Positions 1-8,600 of a stretch of 15,010 bases of DNA are shown one piece after another. This stretch comes from DAIRET01 sp036795455 (GTDB taxonomy: Bacteria; Bacteroidota; Ignavibacteria; Ignavibacteriales; Ignavibacteriaceae). The DNA is taken from contig DAIRET010000065.1 of NCBI GenBank assembly GCA_036795455.1, positions 1-15,010 on the forward strand, read 5' to 3'. The number at the start of each line of letters is the position of its first letter. Position 1 is the stretch's first letter. The notes beneath the pieces were generated by a model. The model was not told the origin of the DNA and made no database searches. It worked only from the letters and a program-made list of their open reading frames with translations. The position numbers and the translations under genes were made by a program.

Positions 1-107
1 GGAATGACACTGATTCCCGCTACTGCAATTGCTGTAAGAGCAGCCGACTCGGAACTGCCTGCGGCTGCTCTTACAGCAATTGCAGTAGCGGGAATCAGTG
101 TCATTCC
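1..107. repeat. Perfect 46-bp inverted repeat (1-46 / 62-107), probable foldback chimera
   Basis: Bases 1-46 are the exact reverse complement of bases 62-107, separated by a 15-base spacer (47-61). Both arms lie inside the SpmA-like gene: the right arm, read on the minus strand, encodes residues 267-282 (with MTLIPATAIAVRAA), and the left arm encodes the same peptide on the plus strand. A long, perfect, coding-sequence palindrome at the very edge of the sequence is typical of a library foldback chimera or assembly error at a contig end. It is not typical of a functional terminator or a mobile-element end. A real inversion-duplication cannot be ruled out from sequence alone. Confidence 0.9.
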
Positions 108-905
108 AGCAGTATTAATTGCAAGAAACGTACACATTGCATTTGTAGCGGTTCCTTTCTCCGGGTTAAGTTTATCCAACTCTTCCATTGCTTTTAATCC
201 GAAAGGAGTAGCAGCATTACCAAGTCCGAGGAAATTAGCCGAGATATTCATAATCATCGAACCCATAGCCGGGTGGTCTGAAGGAACTTCGGGAAATAGA
301 AATTTAGTAATTGGTTTTAATGCTCTTGCAATAATCTGAATTAAACCGGCTTCTTCAGCAATCTTCATTACTCCAAGCCACAAAGCCATAATACCGATTA
401 AACCGAGAGCAATAGTAACTGCTGTTTCAGCATATTCAAGAGCCGAATTGGTAACGTCTTTCAATTTAACAAAAGAGATTTCTTCCATAAGAAGTCCTGC
501 TTCGGCAGTATTATCTTCATTTATTTTGATGATTTTTAATTCACCGGTTAAATCTTCCTCTTTTCCATTAACCTTAGCCATTTTCTGCCAGATTTGCGGA
601 GCATCTTTACTTACTGTAAAGTAAACCGGCGAAGAAGAGTCATTTTTCTTTAATGTAACTTTAGATTTGAATTCAACGTCGTTGTCAACATTTTCACTAT
701 AAAACTTAAAGAATTTATCTTTCTGAACTTTAACAACAACGTCATATGTTTTTTCTTTTTGCAGATCAGGTTGTTCGCTAAAAAGAACCGAAACACGGAT
801 TTCATTCCCGGTTTGATACCTATTGGTAGTTTTATCAAGGACATCGGAAGATAACGCCGCTGCCAGCCCGAGAAATATTAATCCTAACCATACATAATTG
901 AGCAT
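1..905 (-). CDS. SpmA-like Gate-domain (nucleoside recognition) membrane protein, 3' end missing
   Basis: Translating the minus strand from the ATG at 905 gives about 301 codons with no stop before the left edge. A GGAG ribosome binding site lies at 914-911, five bases from the ATG. Residues 3-19 are a membrane segment. From about residue 148 the protein matches the SpmA/SpmB spore-maturation family (Gate domain), with the hallmark stretch ISANFLGLGNAATPFGLKAM (221-240) and the membrane segment GLIGIMALWLGVMKI (168-182). In this non-spore-forming lineage the role is unknown; family members are integral membrane proteins of uncertain, transporter-like function, and in Bacteroidota-like genomes SpmA and SpmB are often fused. 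Residues 21-147 are an insertion rich in beta-type sequence that I do not expect in Bacillus-type SpmA. The last residues (after about 283) come from an inverted copy of the gene's own coding sequence and are probably not genuine. The amidase gene lies 23 bases upstream, so the two are likely cotranscribed. Confidence 0.82.
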   Translation of the reverse strand, partial: MLNYVWLGLIFLGLAAALSSDVLDKTTNRYQTGNEIRVSVLFSEQPDLQKEKTYDVVVKVQKDKFFKFYSENVDNDVEFKSKVTLKKNDSSSPVYFTVSKDAPQIWQKMAKVNGKEEDLTGELKIIKINEDNTAEAGLLMEEISFVKLKDVTNSALEYAETAVTIALGLIGIMALWLGVMKIAEEAGLIQIIARALKPITKFLFPEVPSDHPAMGSMIMNISANFLGLGNAATPFGLKAMEELDKLNPEKGTATNAMCTFLAINTAGMTLIPATAIAVRAAAGSSESAALTAIAVAGISVI

Positions 906-928
906 TATATCTCCGTGGAATTAGTTTA

Positions 929-1954
929 TTAGTTATTTAACTTAGCTTCAAAATGAAACGGATAAGCGTGGTTACCATTTACATTTGCAGCTATTATTCT
1001 TATAACAGAAGAATCGTTCCCCGGTTTTTTTAATTCAACTTCAACAGTTGAAGCCAGTTTGTTAAAACCGAACTCCTTTGTTTCAACCGAGTCAATAAAC
1101 ACGCGAACTGAATTCTCGTTAATCCCGTTTTTATCATCAATTACAAAAGAAAAAGTTTTACTGCCGTTATCTTTTGTAATCGCTTGTTTGAACAAGATTT
1201 TAGGAACGCCTGCTTTATAGTAGCGGCATAACCCTTTGAATATTCCCCATGCTTGAATCTTATTAAATTCTTCAATTGCAAGCCTGTCTTCTTCCCAGTG
1301 GTGTGTATGAAAACCGCATTCAAGCAGAATAGAAGGGATAGTAGTTAATCTTAAAACGGAAAAACCGCTGCCGGGATAAATCCAGTAATCGGAGTAAGTG
1401 CCGTCAAAGGAGCCAGCTCCGCCACTGTTCCTCATTGCATATGCAAGGTCTCTTTGAACAAAACGTGCAAGGTCTCTTTCCATCGGTTCATATTCAAAAT
1501 CGGTTTCCTTTGCGTGGTAGTAAGTAGAAGTATAATTTGTTCTATTGTCTCCCGCTTTACCCGGTGCATTATGATGAACACTGATAAAAATATCTGCTCC
1601 GCTTTCGTTAGCCATTTTAGAACGATCTTTCAGCGCAACTGTTTCATCTTTTTCTCTTGACAAAAAAACAGTAGCACCAGCTTTCTGCAAGAACTCTTTG
1701 AGGTACAAAGAAACTTGTAAATTTACGTCGGCTTCAATAGCAATGCCCTTTGGACCCTTATTTTTTCTATCCTCGCCTCCGTGTCCCGGGTCAAGGAATA
1801 CTTTTAATCCCGATAATTGCGGTTTACATCCGTCAATATAATTTGTTAATGCTGTCTCGTCATCGAATTCGGTAGGTGTATCGTAATACACTTTCAAAGC
1901 CGGACCACATCCGGCGAAATAGAGAAGCGGTAATAATAATAGGAATTTTTTCAC
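929..1954 (-). CDS. N-acetylmuramoyl-L-alanine amidase (Amidase_3), lipoprotein
   Basis: A zinc-dependent hydrolase that cleaves the bond between N-acetylmuramic acid and L-alanine of the peptidoglycan stem peptide. I chose the GTG at 1954: GGAG stands five bases upstream, and the protein then begins with a lipoprotein signal (VKKFLLLLPLLYFAGC). An in-frame TTG at 1990 has no ribosome binding site and sits inside the predicted promoter. Numbered from that TTG (subtract 12 for the GTG start), the lipobox cysteine is residue 28. The Amidase_3 motifs are intact: DPGHGG with H70, zinc-ligand candidate E86 (EADVNL), SVHHNA with H139 and the catalytic-type glutamate E224 in LLECGF. Residues from about 265 to the end form a separate beta-rich tail, perhaps an Ig-like domain. 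It is predicted to be anchored in a membrane and act on periplasmic cell wall in division or turnover. It leads a likely two-gene operon with the SpmA-like gene. Confidence 0.93.
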   Translation of the reverse strand: MKKFLLLLPLLYFAGCGPALKVYYDTPTEFDDETALTNYIDGCKPQLSGLKVFLDPGHGGEDRKNKGPKGIAIEADVNLQVSLYLKEFLQKAGATVFLSREKDETVALKDRSKMANESGADIFISVHHNAPGKAGDNRTNYTSTYYHAKETDFEYEPMERDLARFVQRDLAYAMRNSGGAGSFDGTYSDYWIYPGSGFSVLRLTTIPSILLECGFHTHHWEEDRLAIEEFNKIQAWGIFKGLCRYYKAGVPKILFKQAITKDNGSKTFSFVIDDKNGINENSVRVFIDSVETKEFGFNKLASTVEVELKKPGNDSSVIRIIAANVNGNHAYPFHFEAKLNN

Positions 1955-1987
1955 AACGTCTCCGCTAATATTTTTAGAAAATTTTTG

Positions 1988-1995
1988 CAAAGATA
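1988..1995 (-). promoter_or_regulatory. Candidate Bacteroidota-type -7 box (TATCTTTG) for the amidase operon
   Basis: The minus strand reads TATCTTTG, an exact match to the Bacteroidota -7 consensus TAnnTTTG. A start site a few bases downstream (near 1982) would leave about 27 nt before the GTG start at 1954, just enough to include the GGAG ribosome binding site. I see no convincing -33 TTG element; a T-run lies at about the right distance. Confidence 0.45.
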
Positions 1996-2056
1996 AGCAT
2001 GATTTGATAATCTAAAAAGCCTTAATAGTGTAAAAGCAGTAAAAGAATCCTATTTT

Positions 2057-5000
2057 TCAGGCTATACACCGGTTGTTTTGAGTAGAAAAAATACAGCTTT
2101 TACAATGCTCTAAATTCTTTTTGAATTTTCCTGCTCGTATATCATCAACTATTCCCTGAACAATAGGTTTAAACTTAACCACATCGGATTTTACAAGAAT
2201 TTTACTCAATTTTTTATCCGGGTGGGAAATGAATATCAGCCGTAACTCTACTTTTTCAATTGATGGATAAAGTTCGCATATTATCAAAGCGTAGAACATT
2301 AACTGGTAAAAATAATTGTTCCATCTCTCTTCAATTTTATCTTCCGGAATATTGTCTGTTTTGTAGTCGATAATAATCGCATTATTTTCGTAAAGGATTA
2401 GCTTGTCGATTATTCCATACAGGTAATAATCCCTGCAAAAAAGATAAGCCTCAAATTCATTCTTATAATTTGGAAATGAGTTCAACTCTGTAAAAGGTTC
2501 GGAATTATAAAAAGCAACCAGAGAATTGAGGATTTCACTTTCAATTTCAGTGATGCTTAACTTTTGTTTTTCAAGGTTGTCGAATTCATTACTTAAACTA
2601 TTAGAAACGAAACTTTTCAATTCTTCCGGTTTAACATTTTTTTCGAGGGCTGAATGTACAATTCTTCCTTTAATGCTTGCATAATCTTTAATGAAAAAGC
2701 TGGAATCGGGGCTGTCTGTATCCTCTTGTTGCAAGTCTTCCTTTAATGTGAATTCAAATTGTTTTTGGGAATGTTTAACTGCTTCCTTCTGCTCCCATCG
2801 TTTCATTTTTTCAAATAGCGAGCTAAAACCGAGTTCATAGGTTAGTTTGTATTTGAAAGGGCATTGATTAAACATCGATACTTTTGTTGCTGAAATTATT
2901 TCGCCGGATTGCATTGAACCGATACGCTGTAAATTAAATAAGTAATCTTGGTTTAATTCGTTTGTCTCAGCTAAATTAACCTGTAGAGCCGGGATTTCTT
3001 TAACTACCGGGATATTCAGATTGATGTTCTCCTCGGTATTAAAATACGCGTCCTCATTTTTCTTTAAAAATTTTAATGTAGTATTAATTTCAAATGATTC
3101 AGCTTCCGGGTTGAAATTCAATCCGCTGCGTAACAGCTCAATGAATGAATTCCCGGAAGGCTCAGATTTGGTACTTACTTTACCGGAGATAAAGAGGTAG
3201 TTCTTTGCTCTTGTTACTGCAACATAGAACATTCGCTTTAACTCGGCACTGTTTTTCTTCAGTGAAATAAAGTCGTTAAGTTTAACAATCGGCGGGGCAA
3301 TATATTCTTCAAAGTAGTCTTCGCCGGGAGGAAGTTTTGTTAATATTCCGAACTCTTTATTGACTATTATTTCCTTCGATTTTAATTTGGGAGAAAGTTC
3401 TTTTTCATGACAGTTAAAGAGAAAGACAGCTTTGAATTCAAGTCCCTTTGCCTGGTGGATAGTCATTATTTTTACACTGTCTTTATCATCCAGCGGAACG
3501 GGTTGTCCTTCTCCCTCAATCTTTTCAATAGCGTCTTTAAGGAAGTTCACATAATCGTAAAGGTTTTTATAACCGTTACCGATGAATGTCGCGGAAAGAT
3601 TCACAAGTTTTTGATAGTTGGCAAATTCCTGTTCACCATTTTGACGTGCCGAGTAGACAGAAATGTAACCGGATTCGGTTGTTATCTTCCGTAGGAGATT
3701 GATTATTCCATATGTATTAGCCAGCGCAAGATTTTCCGATAGTTGATCATATACTTTTTTAATTAATGGATTTGTTTCAGCATACTTTTTCAATTTGAAG
3801 TAAAAGTATGGACCATCCTCCAGCGAAATTTCATACAGCATCGAATCTGAAAGAGAGAAAAACGGGGAACGAAGAATGGCTATTAGCGCCGTGTCGTCTT
3901 CTTTGTTAAGCAAAAAAGAGAAATAACTATAAACATCAAAAACCAATTGCCTCTGGTAAAATCCTTTTCCTCCAATTACCGAAAAGGGAATTTGGGAGAA
4001 AGTAAATTCTTTTTCCAGTTGTGCAAACGACTTTCTCTTTCTGCAAAGAATAGCTACATCTTTCCAGGATATTTTTAATTTCGCTGTTTCGTCATTTACT
4101 AATTGTATGATTCTTTTAGCTACCAGTTTTGATTCGGGTTCATACTCGTTGTCAGCATCACTCTCTTCGGGAATTAAAATTAATTCAATTTTTCCATCAA
4201 GTTCTTCAGTCTTAGCACACACAATAGGAGAGTATTCAACTTCGTTATATAACGGGTCCGGATTTGAAAAAAGCTTTGCGAATAAAAAATTAGTAAATGC
4301 ACAAATAGCCGGGCTCATTCGAAAACTATCCGGCAAAGTAAGTAAAAAATTCTTCCCGGACTTTTCAGCAATATCGTTTTTTGTCCTATTAAAAACTTCA
4401 AGTTCGGCATCCCTGAACATATAGATACTCTGTTTTTCATCGCCGACAACGAAAAGGTTGTTCTTGTTCAAGTAGTCGAGTATCGGTAAGAATATTTGAT
4501 ATTGAACTTCATTCGTATCCTGGTATTCATCAACCATAATGAACTTAAATTTTTCCGAAAGCGAATTCCGCACCTCTTCATTTGAGAGGATTTTTACGAC
4601 GTAAAGCAGTATATCTTCAAAATCAAGGCTGCTGTTTTCTTTTTTCTTTTTCGAATATAGAGAAAGAACTTCCGAAAAAAGATCGAGCAAATCCCTTCCG
4701 AACTTTACAAGGCGGGTATTAATTTGTTGATCGTTGTCGCTTGTTTCCAGGTACTGAACTGTTTTGAAAAAATCTTGAATCGTCACAATTTCATCCGGGT
4801 AATCACCGTATATTGAGCCGGGCAGGTATTTTTGTTTCCGGACTTCACCTTTCCCGGTTAATATCAATGGAGCTATCTCAGCAACTTTTGTTAGATACTC
4901 TTTTATATTACCGGTGTTCAATCCGGGGAGTTTATGTTTAATTTCAGAGGCAAAATCAGAACTCCGGTTGAATGCTTCTTCGTTCACAACTTTTACTGCT

Positions 5001-5668
5001 TCAACAAATTTTTCCATTACAGGCTGGATGATTCTTTCAGCAAGCGAGGTAAATTTATATTCCAGATACCCGGTAATTTCGTCATCGGATTTTGAATAGA
5101 TTTTGTCTCTAACTTCCAACACGTTTTTTCTATTCTTAAGTAGTGAAGTCAACACGGAAGAAAGCCCTGAGTATGAGCCGAGTACCCTGATTAACGATTT
5201 TGTTTGTTCGCTTGTTGAATTATCTTTCAACAGTTTTTTAATAGTTTCGTCAACAGATAATTCAATCAATTCTGAAGAATACGTTTCGTCAATAGGGGAG
5301 AAGTTTACATCAATGTCGGCTTCAACCGGGAACTCACGCAGAATATTTATACAAAATGAATGAATCGTAGAAATGTTAGCAGAAATCAACTGTCTGCGGA
5401 GGTTTTCAAGTTTCTTCTTTGTTGTTTTATCGTTTGTAGTATTGTATTCAGAATCAATTGAGTCGGCAATTTTTTTATATAATTCGCTTGCTGCTTTTTC
5501 AGTGAAAGTAATGGCAGCAATCTCTTTCAAAGGGATGTTTAATGATAATGCTATTTCAAGGTATCTTTTTACAAGAACAAAAGTTTTTCCCGAACCTGCA
5601 TTGGCAGTTAATGAAAGGTGTGCTTTGGTGTTTAATGCTTTTTCCTGGTGCGGGGTTAGTATACTCAT
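2057..5668 (-). CDS. AddA/RecB-like UvrD-family helicase-nuclease with Fe-S type PD-(D/E)XK domain
   Basis: An ATP-dependent DNA helicase and exonuclease of the kind that processes double-strand breaks for RecA-dependent repair. Numbered from the in-frame TTG at 5677 (the ATG chosen here is codon 4), superfamily 1A motifs appear in order: Walker A ANAGSGKT (25-32), TFTEKAA (57-63), TIHSF (104-108), DEYQDT (383-388), GDEKQSIY (412-419), MTIHQAKGLEF (738-748) and VAVTRAK (819-825). The C-terminus is a RecB-type nuclease: H1008, D1091 in GIIDKL, D1104 and K1106 in IDYKTD, and the QLMFY motif at 1125-1129. C939 (NQCPFKY) together with C1192, C1195 and C1204 fits a four-cysteine iron-sulfur staple, a feature better known from AddB and Cas4. 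The length of about 1200 residues suits AddA. No addB is adjacent. The TTG overlaps the kinase stop codon as TTGA, so either start implies translational coupling. Confidence 0.93.
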   Translation of the reverse strand: MSILTPHQEKALNTKAHLSLTANAGSGKTFVLVKRYLEIALSLNIPLKEIAAITFTEKAASELYKKIADSIDSEYNTTNDKTTKKKLENLRRQLISANISTIHSFCINILREFPVEADIDVNFSPIDETYSSELIELSVDETIKKLLKDNSTSEQTKSLIRVLGSYSGLSSVLTSLLKNRKNVLEVRDKIYSKSDDEITGYLEYKFTSLAERIIQPVMEKFVEAVKVVNEEAFNRSSDFASEIKHKLPGLNTGNIKEYLTKVAEIAPLILTGKGEVRKQKYLPGSIYGDYPDEIVTIQDFFKTVQYLETSDNDQQINTRLVKFGRDLLDLFSEVLSLYSKKKKENSSLDFEDILLYVVKILSNEEVRNSLSEKFKFIMVDEYQDTNEVQYQIFLPILDYLNKNNLFVVGDEKQSIYMFRDAELEVFNRTKNDIAEKSGKNFLLTLPDSFRMSPAICAFTNFLFAKLFSNPDPLYNEVEYSPIVCAKTEELDGKIELILIPEESDADNEYEPESKLVAKRIIQLVNDETAKLKISWKDVAILCRKRKSFAQLEKEFTFSQIPFSVIGGKGFYQRQLVFDVYSYFSFLLNKEDDTALIAILRSPFFSLSDSMLYEISLEDGPYFYFKLKKYAETNPLIKKVYDQLSENLALANTYGIINLLRKITTESGYISVYSARQNGEQEFANYQKLVNLSATFIGNGYKNLYDYVNFLKDAIEKIEGEGQPVPLDDKDSVKIMTIHQAKGLEFKAVFLFNCHEKELSPKLKSKEIIVNKEFGILTKLPPGEDYFEEYIAPPIVKLNDFISLKKNSAELKRMFYVAVTRAKNYLFISGKVSTKSEPSGNSFIELLRSGLNFNPEAESFEINTTLKFLKKNEDAYFNTEENINLNIPVVKEIPALQVNLAETNELNQDYLFNLQRIGSMQSGEIISATKVSMFNQCPFKYKLTYELGFSSLFEKMKRWEQKEAVKHSQKQFEFTLKEDLQQEDTDSPDSSFFIKDYASIKGRIVHSALEKNVKPEELKSFVSNSLSNEFDNLEKQKLSITEIESEILNSLVAFYNSEPFTELNSFPNYKNEFEAYLFCRDYYLYGIIDKLILYENNAIIIDYKTDNIPEDKIEERWNNYFYQLMFYALIICELYPSIEKVELRLIFISHPDKKLSKILVKSDVVKFKPIVQGIVDDIRAGKFKKNLEHCKSCIFSTQNNRCIA

Positions 5669-5673
5669 AACTT

Positions 5674-8600
5674 TCAAGTTGAAACTTTTGGGAATTGGAT
5701 TTCAAATGAAGTACCTTTATCGGAGGTTTCTTTTAATGAAATTTTTCCGCCGATGCTTTCAATAAATCTTTTAGATAGTTTTAACCCGATTCCCATTCCG
5801 GTATCTTTTGTTGAAAAACCTTTTTCGAACAACTTATCTATATTGACAGGTTCAATCCCTTTCCCGTTATCTGAAACTATAAGGGAGTAGCAATTTTCAT
5901 CTACCAACCTGAATAAAATAAAGCTGCTGCCGGCTTGAATTGAATTCCTTACAAGATTAATTATTGTCCTTCTTAAATGAGAATGATCCGCTTCTATTAC
6001 CGCTTTCTCAACATCCGATTGAATTTCAATTTTTACATGTTCTTCATTAAAGAGATATTTTACTTCACTTAAAACCGGTAGAAGATCGATGTTGGATAGA
6101 TTGGGATTAGGCATTCGTGCAAAACGGGAAAACTCCGATGCTATCTGGCTTAAAGATTCAATTTGATTTAATAAAGTAGAAGAGACTTTTTCAAATACTT
6201 TTTCAAAATTCTTACTGCCATCCTTGTATGAAGCAATCAACTGCTGGATTGTCAATTTCATCGGCGTTAAAGGGTTTTTAATTTCGTGGGCAACCTGTTT
6301 TGCCATCTCACGCCAAGCATTTTCTCTTTCAAGTTCCGATAAATCTTCCTGGTTTTTCTTCAACTCTTTAGTCATGTAGTTGAAGCCGTTGATAAGTTCT
6401 TTTATCTCACCTCTCTCATTTTCGTCAAGCTGGATATTCAAGTCCCCGTGTGCTACCGATTTAGTTGCTCTTGTCAATCTGCGAATAGGAGAAGATATTT
6501 TCCCTGATAGCAAGGTACTTGAAAGTATGATCAAAAGAATTGCAACAGAGTATGTACCGAATAAAAATACATCTACATCAACCGATGAAAACGGATTAAT
6601 AACTTTATAGAATAGATCATTTGCTGAAAGTATGTATTCTTTATTATCGACTTTTACTTTTTTAAAGAATGTATGGTACTTCAAGTTATCTATTTCCATT
6701 GGAAAGTAATCTTCGTTTACTCCCTGAAAATTCATTCGCATATGCACAACTGCATTTAAAGTTGATGGTATTATACCAGCATTAACAAGGTCGGTAGTAG
6801 AAAAGAATACCAATGAAGTAGAATCATATGCAAAGAAAGTCAGATCAAGTTCCTTTGCTGCTTTTTCAGAAGCTGTTAAAAACTGTCTGTCCGGGTTATT
6901 TTGTTTTTGCCTTTTTATGTGTGTCTCTAACAGTTGTATTCTGTCGGATAAAGTTGATTTAATCAAGTTATCGCTTTTAAGAGAAACGTTTTGTCTATTA
7001 TAAACCGCAAGAGAAATTATCGGTAGTATAGAAATTATCAAAAAAGCAGCAAGCAGTTGTGTCCTAAAAGTATACTGAATATCTTTGAACCGCACGTACC
7101 TATAAACTAATACGATTATAAAGAAAAGCAACAGGAACAAAGTATGCAGAAAAAACAATTTGAAAAAATTGAACAGGCTCCATTCAATTTCTTTATCCTT
7201 CAAACAGACTGCTGTAGTCCTTATTCCTAACTCGGTATCGCTTTTTAATGCGTAGACAAGGTAATTCTCATTATTGAAGTCGAAGTTTAACCATGCTTCA
7301 TTAAACTCGTTGAATTGAGCATTGGTTATTTTTTCTACATGATTTTTAGCTGGATACAGATTACCGAAGGAAGCGAGCAGCGTGTCGTTTAGGAATGAAA
7401 AAATATTTAGGTTGGCAATGTTTAAGTTTTTATTCTGGTTGAAACTTCCATTGAATAAACTTGCCGCAGGTTGCCTGTTATTTAGAAAAGAAAAACCATC
7501 AAGAATTACGGTTGCCGAGATATACCCGATAACATTATTATTTTCGGAAATCGGGATGATTCCTGAAAATACCTTTCTATTCGGATTGTCTTCGCTGCTT
7601 AAATCGAATACTTTTAACTCTTTAGCAGGATAAACTTGAAGAAACTGTGGAACCCGTTCTTTAATGTCAATACCGTTGGAATAGCTCCCAACTATTTTCC
7701 TACTCTTATTTAATATTGAAACGGAAGATAAACCGGGTTCATTCTTCATTCCGCTTTGCGACCAGATTATAAATGCAAGAGCATCAAAATTACTCGAGGT
7801 GTTTTTTAATCCCTCAATTACGCGTTCCGATTGATACGCCTGTATCAACGTTTCATTGATTAAAAAGTTCAGAAGGTTTTCATTGGGACGGTTTATTTCC
7901 AAAGCTGCTGTCTTAAGCGACTCTTTTTCTAATTCAGTGTTGAAGTGGTTCAGGTATGAGACGGTAACTATTGATACAGCTATTGCGATAAGTAAATAGT
8001 TGGAAAGATTAACTCCCGATGTTTGAAATATTAACCTATATGCTAAAAAGAATATTGCAAGCAGCGTAACCCCGAGCAGGGAGAAACCGATTAATGGTTC
8101 ATTTTGAATCAATAAAAATATTAAACCGGAGACAAGAGAAATACAAGCTAATGAGTAAAAGTATTTTTTCTTCTGATTGTTAGTCTCAAACTTTATAAAA
8201 AGAAAACCCGATTGAATGATTGATAGAATAACGATAAAAATTCCTATCCCGGCAATCATTATAGCAAGATTCATCACAATATGCGGGAAAGCAGGGATTA
8301 TATCGGTTTCGTTAAAATATCTAAGTGTTGAGTCGAAAATTATACTCTTAACGGAAGCCGCAAATCCACGGATAATAAAAAGACTAAATACAATAACAAG
8401 CGGTACAGCCAGCCAGAAAAAAAGCTTTCCTTTAGAAAACCTTATGTTAAACTCTTTATGGTAATACCTGTTAAAATCGTAGAAACCAATCAATGCAATT
8501 GAAAAAAAGAAAACTGCCGTAATCAGAAATTCAAGTGGGGATTTTACAATTCCATATCCGAATGCAGATGCAAAATATGCGGGATTTGTTAATTCTCCCT

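Noticed and set aside
1..107. Left-edge palindrome as a telomere-like hairpin end or mobile-element terminal repeat
   Set aside because: Both arms are coding sequence of a conserved gene and no transposase or telomere-resolvase gene is present; a chimera explains it better.
4..339. Plus-strand open frame of 111 codons at the left edge
   Set aside because: Its start is the inverted copy of the SpmA-like coding sequence and the rest is antisense to that gene; it has no ribosome binding site and no family resemblance.
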